NCBI RefSeq assembly: GCF_900103505.1
Contig: NZ_FNIA01000005.1
Location: 62,001-126,000 of the forward strand
Length of the DNA stretch: 64,000 nt
Origin: Haloarchaeobius iranensis
GTDB taxonomy: Archaea; Halobacteriota; Halobacteria; Halobacteriales; Natrialbaceae
Direction: 5' to 3'
This document shows positions 60,340-64,000 of this stretch, piece by piece. The position numbers were made by a program, and so were the translations under genes. Positions within the stretch are counted from its first letter, which is position 1. Every line of letters starts with the position of its first letter. The notes below the pieces were generated by a model. That model had not been told where the DNA came from and made no database searches. It saw nothing but the letters and a program-made list of their open reading frames with translations.

Positions 60340-62343
60340 CTACCGTGCGTTCTCGAGCCGCTCCAGCGCCTCGGGGTTCTCGATGCTGCTCATGTCGCCG
60401 AGGTCCTCGCCCTGGTACGTCGCCTCGATGGCGCGCCGGATTATCTTCCCGGACTGGGTCTTCGGGAACTCGTCGACGAAGAGCACCTCCCGCGGACGGA
60501 ACGGCTTGCCGAGCTCCTCGCCGACCTGTGCCCGGAGCTCGTCGCGGAGTTCGTCGGTCTCCTCGTAGCCCTCCTCGAGGATGACGTAGGTGACGACGGC
60601 GGTGCCGGTGGTGTCGTCGGGTGCACCGACGGCGGCGGCCTGGTTCACCGCATCGTGGTCCATCAGCGCGCCCTCGACCTCGGCGGGGCCGACCTTCCGG
60701 CCCGCCACGTTGAGCGCGTCGTCGGCGCGGCCGTGGAGGAACCAGAAGCCGTCCGCGTCCTTCTGGGCCCAGTCGCCGTGGTCCCAGAGGTCGTCCCAGG
60801 AGGACCAGTACTCGTCGAGGTAGCGCTCGTCGCCCGACCAGAGGCTCTTGGTCATGCTGGGACAGGAGTCACGCGCGACGAGGAAGCCGCGCTCGTTGGT
60901 GTCCACGATGGACTCGCCGTTGGCGTCGACGATGTCGATGTCCATCCCCAGGCCGGGGCCGCCCAGCGTGCAGGGCTTGAGGTCGTTGATGGGCATCGGC
61001 ATGAGGAAGCAGCCACAGATCTCCGTGCCGCCGGAGATGTTGATGATGGGGGCCTCGCCGCCGCCGACGGTCTCCAGGAACCACTGCCAGGATTCGGGGT
61101 CCCACGGCTCGCCGGTCGAGCCGAGGATACGCAGGCTGGAGAGGTCGTGCTTTGCGACCCATTCGTCGCCGTGCTTGCGCAGCGCGCGGATGGCCGTCGG
61201 CGAGATGCCGAACTGGGTGAGGCCGTGGCGGTCGATCATCTCCCAGAAGCGGTCGGGCTCCGGATGGTCCGGCGCGCCCTCGTACATGCAGATGGTGTTG
61301 CCGAACGTGTGGTTGCCGATGAGCGTCCACGGTCCCATCATCCAGCCGATGTCGCTCACCCAGAAGAACCGGTCCGAGGGCTTGAGGTCGAAGCCGAAGT
61401 ACAGCTCCTTGGCGCACTGCAGCTGGACGCCGGCGTGGGTGTGGACGATGCCCTTTGGCTTGCCCGTCGTCCCCGAGGAGTACAGCAGCATCGACTCCTG
61501 GCTGGAGTCGAGCGACTTGGAGTCGTACTCGTCGGACCGGGGTTCGATGGCCTCCGCCCAGGTGTCGTCGCGGCTGGTCCACTCGATGGACTCCTCCTCG
61601 CTCTCGACGAGACCGAGGCGCTCGTAGACGACGGTGTGCTCGACGTGGCCCGCCTCGTCGATGGCGTCGTCGGCCGCGCCCTTCAGTCGGACCTCGCCGC
61701 CGCGGCGGTAGAAGCCGTCGCCGGTGAACAGCACCGAGCACTCGGCGTCCGAGATGCGCGTCGCCGTCGCGTCCACCCCGAAGCCGGAGAAGATGGGCAC
61801 CGCGATGGCGCCGACCTTGAAGCAGCCGTAGAGGATGGAGACGACCTCCGGCACCATCGGCATGTACAGCCCGACCGTGTCGCCCGTCCCCACGCCCACC
61901 GACTCCAGGTAGTTCGCGACCTGGTTTGACTGCCTGGCCAGCTCGTGGTACGTCACCTCTCGGACCTCGCCGTCCTCGCCCTCCCAGATGGTCGCGACCT
62001 TGTTGCGCGTCTCGCTGTCGGCGGCCGCGTGCCTGTCGACGACGTTGTGCGCGAGGTTTATCTCGCCACCGGGGTACCAGTCCGTGAACTGCGGCCCCTC
62101 GCTGTCGTCACGGACCGTGTCGTACTCCTCGTAGAACTCGATGCCCAGGTAGTCCACGAGCTCGTCCCAGAACCAGTCGACGCCCGACTCGTCGACGCCG
62201 TCGACCTCGGTGGTCGTCCGCTCGATGAGCTCGTCGTAGTCCGCGATGTCGTACTCCTGCATGAACTGCCAGACGTTCGTCGACTCGACGAACTCCTGTG
62301 AGGGTTCGAACGCGACCTCGGATACGTCTTCCAGGGATTCCAT
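60340..62343 (-). CDS. Acetyl/short-chain acyl-CoA synthetase (AMP-forming)
   Basis: 667-aa ANL enzyme distinct from the two acs genes at 1-5.5 kb. The ACAS N-terminal domain is followed by the P-loop LLYSSGTTGKPKGIVHTHAG, the acyl-site segment INISGGTEICGCFLMPMP (no WWQTE tryptophan motif, so the acyl pocket differs from acetate-specific enzymes), the hinge GRADDALNVAGRKVGPAEVE, and KTQSGKIIRRAI with the catalytic lysine at about K633. A larger or branched acid is likelier than acetate. The start at 62343 (MESLEDVSEV) fits a TATA-like TTTCTATG 29-36 nt upstream. Confidence 0.9.
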   Translation of the reverse strand: MESLEDVSEVAFEPSQEFVESTNVWQFMQEYDIADYDELIERTTTEVDGVDESGVDWFWDELVDYLGIEFYEEYDTVRDDSEGPQFTDWYPGGEINLAHNVVDRHAAADSETRNKVATIWEGEDGEVREVTYHELARQSNQVANYLESVGVGTGDTVGLYMPMVPEVVSILYGCFKVGAIAVPIFSGFGVDATATRISDAECSVLFTGDGFYRRGGEVRLKGAADDAIDEAGHVEHTVVYERLGLVESEEESIEWTSRDDTWAEAIEPRSDEYDSKSLDSSQESMLLYSSGTTGKPKGIVHTHAGVQLQCAKELYFGFDLKPSDRFFWVSDIGWMMGPWTLIGNHTFGNTICMYEGAPDHPEPDRFWEMIDRHGLTQFGISPTAIRALRKHGDEWVAKHDLSSLRILGSTGEPWDPESWQWFLETVGGGEAPIINISGGTEICGCFLMPMPINDLKPCTLGGPGLGMDIDIVDANGESIVDTNERGFLVARDSCPSMTKSLWSGDERYLDEYWSSWDDLWDHGDWAQKDADGFWFLHGRADDALNVAGRKVGPAEVEGALMDHDAVNQAAAVGAPDDTTGTAVVTYVILEEGYEETDELRDELRAQVGEELGKPFRPREVLFVDEFPKTQSGKIIRRAIEATYQGEDLGDMSSIENPEALERLENAR

Positions 62344-62470
62344 GTCGTGTGGTGCTTTTCGGGGACGGGTCATAGAAATTGCCCTCAACGTTCGTGCGGT
62401 TTCTGTGTGGATTGGCTGGTCTCCTCGTGGGATAGGGTTGGGATAAATCGTTGGAACCGCTGGTGACGGG

Positions 62471-62645
62471 AACAGCCAGAAAGCCCCGACGGGAGAGCGC
62501 GGCGCTCCCGAGCTCACGGGCGCGGAGGGCCCGTGAACGCCCCTTTCGGCCCCACCGTCGGAGCAAGCTCCGACGAGCCCCCGTTCGCTCGCAGGCTCGC
62601 TCGCGGGGACACCCGACCGCGACCCACCTCGGGCCTCCCCAGCCG
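62471..62645 (+). repeat. Composite intergenic repeat, copy B
   Basis: AACAGCCAGAAAGCCCC at 62471-62487, then at 62540-62645 the unit shared with copy A, including the identical palindrome CGTCGGAGCAAGCTCCGACG (62556-62575). Both copies have the same orientation and order of parts. They bracket the two AMP-binding genes. The rest of the 567-nt gap 62344-62910 shows no supported gene; its 3' part holds only the promoter of the GT4 gene. Confidence 0.75.
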
Positions 62646-62873
62646 CGCGCCGTGCCGGTTGGCTCGGCGAAGCCCTTCCCAGCCACGGGGCCAAGACACC
62701 CCGCGCCGGCAGGCGCGTGGGTGTCGAGGGGGAGGGCTGGGCCGGTGCGGTCGCGGTGGGCAGGATGTGCTGGCTGAGCGGGGGAACCAGTCGTAGTTCA
62801 GGAGGTCGACCCGTCTCGACCGACAACGACCCGCAACGGGAAGGGACGAGACGATGCGCACGAGAGCCGGGGT

Positions 62874-62881
62874 CTTTATTA
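62874..62881 (+). promoter_or_regulatory. TATA-like box for GT4 gene
   Basis: CTTTATTA lies 30-37 nt upstream of the ATG at 62911, suggesting a start a few bases before the codon. Confidence 0.5.
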
Positions 62882-62910
62882 CCGAACCGGGTGCCTACTT
62901 CGCATAGACG

Positions 62911-63981
62911 ATGCGTGTCGCGTTCGTCGCGCTGGAGACGGCACTCCACGTCGACAGCGAGGCGAACCGACGGCTGAAGAGGCTCGCGGAGGACCTCGCG
63001 GCCCGCGGGCACGACGTCTGCGTGTTCTGTGCGAAGTGGTGGACCGGCGACATGGCCGAGTGGGAACACGAGGACGTGGTCTACCGCGGGCTGGTCGACG
63101 AGTGCGAGTCCGAGCGGAAGTTCCGGTACGCGCTCCCGATAGCGGTCCGCAAGTTCGGGGCGGAGGTCGTCCACGCCGCGGGGCGGCCGCCGAAGCAGGT
63201 GTCCGCGGCGAAGAAGGCCGCCCGGGTCGCGCGGGCGCCGCTCGTCACGGACTGGTACGGCGATTGCGACGAGTACGGGCGCGCCCACCGGAAGGCGTTG
63301 CAGAAGTCGGACCGGGTGGTCACGCCGTCGGAGATGGTCCGGACGCACGCGTGGGAGCACGGCGCGAGTGAGGACGCCGTCGACGTGGTCCCGAACAGCA
63401 TCGACTTCGACCTGCTGCAGTCGGTCGAGCCGCGCGAGGTCGCCGACGTGGTGTACGCCCGGCGGCTGGACGCGGGGGCGAACCTGGAGTCCGTGCTGCT
63501 GGCACTCGCGGAGCTGCGACAGGTGGACTGGTCGGCGGTCGTCATCGGCGACGGGCCGGAGCGGGCGGCGTACGAGCAGCAGGCACGCGACCTGCGCATC
63601 GACGACCGCATCACGTGGCTGGGCGAGTGCGACCGCGAGCAGCGGGTGGCGGTGTACCGCGGCGCGCACGTGTTCGCCCAGACCGCCCACGAATGCCGCT
63701 TCGCCACCGAGCTGCTGTGGGCGCTGGCGTGTGGCTGCATCGGCATCGTGGAGTACCACGCCGACTCGTCGGCGCACGAACTGCTGGTGCGGCGTGACGC
63801 CGAGTTCGACCGCGGCTTCCGCACCACGAGCGAGCAGGAGCTCGCCGACGCCATCAGCGAGGCGGCCGGGATGGAGCGGCTGGCCGTCGACGACCGGTTC
63901 GCGGAGTTCGACAGGCGGGAGATACTCGAACGCTACCTGCAGTGCTACCGCGAGGAGATGGAGTCGGTGGGGCTGTTCTGA
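62911..63981 (+). CDS. Glycosyltransferase family 4-like protein
   Basis: 356-aa GT-B enzyme, probably adding a sugar to a lipid or glycan at the inner face of the membrane. The N-terminal domain starts MRVAFVALETALHVDSEANR and contains AEVVHAAGRPPKQVSAAKKA and PSEMVRTHAWEHGASEDAVD. The second, nucleotide-sugar-binding half has VVIGDGPERAAYEQQARDL and a C-terminal AHVFAQTAHECRFATELLWA with the E-x(7)-E-like acidic pair. No neighbour indicates the acceptor. It ends 19 nt before the window end. Confidence 0.87.
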   Translation: MRVAFVALETALHVDSEANRRLKRLAEDLAARGHDVCVFCAKWWTGDMAEWEHEDVVYRGLVDECESERKFRYALPIAVRKFGAEVVHAAGRPPKQVSAAKKAARVARAPLVTDWYGDCDEYGRAHRKALQKSDRVVTPSEMVRTHAWEHGASEDAVDVVPNSIDFDLLQSVEPREVADVVYARRLDAGANLESVLLALAELRQVDWSAVVIGDGPERAAYEQQARDLRIDDRITWLGECDREQRVAVYRGAHVFAQTAHECRFATELLWALACGCIGIVEYHADSSAHELLVRRDAEFDRGFRTTSEQELADAISEAAGMERLAVDDRFAEFDRREILERYLQCYREEMESVGLF

Positions 63982-64000
63982 CGCTCAGCCGTCCAACGTT

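Overview
The window is chromosomal DNA of a halophilic archaeon (class Halobacteria). Evidence: very high G+C, strongly acidic predicted proteins, TATA-type boxes about 27 nt upstream of start codons (leaderless transcription), few Shine-Dalgarno sites, and typical haloarchaeal families (Bat/HTH_10 regulators, HalX response regulator, UPF0058, DUF5800-like, DUF211, XPB-Bax1). I cannot name the genus. I found no rRNA, tRNA, CRISPR array, insertion sequence, phage module or origin. Most of the window is dense single-copy coding sequence, with about 60 genes.

Region 1 (1-8.4 kb) is an acetate module on the + strand: a truncated and a complete AMP-forming acetyl-CoA synthetase flank a Bat-type regulator, followed by a two-subunit DUF4212/sodium-solute (ActP-like) symporter, a UspA protein and a small membrane protein. 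Region 2 (8.4-18 kb) holds an MFS carrier, an unrecognised protein with two conserved motifs, a VOC dioxygenase/esterase pair resembling MhqO/MhqD, an AIM24 protein, a class III CoA-transferase, MoeA, a PH-like membrane protein and an NCS2 nucleobase permease with an inverted repeat in its promoter. Region 3 (18-24 kb) holds a CocE/NonD hydrolase, a DUF211-VIT/CCC1 pair and a Ca2+-type P-ATPase.

Region 4 (24-35.7 kb) is a molybdenum-hydroxylase catabolic locus: cyclase-family hydrolase, FAD subunit, CoxG-like protein, Mo subunit, [2Fe-2S] subunit, hydantoinase/dihydropyrimidinase-like amidohydrolase, MocA-type nucleotidyltransferase and XdhC. With moeA and the NCS2 permease nearby, a plausible reading is uptake, hydroxylation and hydrolytic ring opening of an N-heterocycle. 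The same region carries three decayed gene remnants (two alcohol dehydrogenases, one methyltransferase).

Region 5 (35.8-53.2 kb) is mixed: a Tat-exported protein, an HNH-like protein with a GT87 transferase, a bactofilin-like protein, small lipoproteins, an OLA1/YchF-type GTPase, a ParB-like gene with an apparent frameshift at its start, a UbiA prenyltransferase, a HalX-REC-GAF-HTH_10 regulator, an aminotransferase, a PAC2 protein, an RNA m5C methyltransferase overlapping a PUA-like partner, and Bax1. Region 6 (53-59 kb) holds XPB helicase and the divergent grpE-dnaK-dnaJ chaperone set. Region 7 (59-64 kb) has two convergent AMP-binding-domain genes bracketed by a duplicated composite intergenic repeat, then a GT4 glycosyltransferase.

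The best candidates for something new are the divided Mo-hydroxylase locus, the unrecognised gene at 9705-10304, the repeat-bracketed synthetase segment, the GTAAAGC motif cluster before dnaK, and the frameshifted ParB-like gene.
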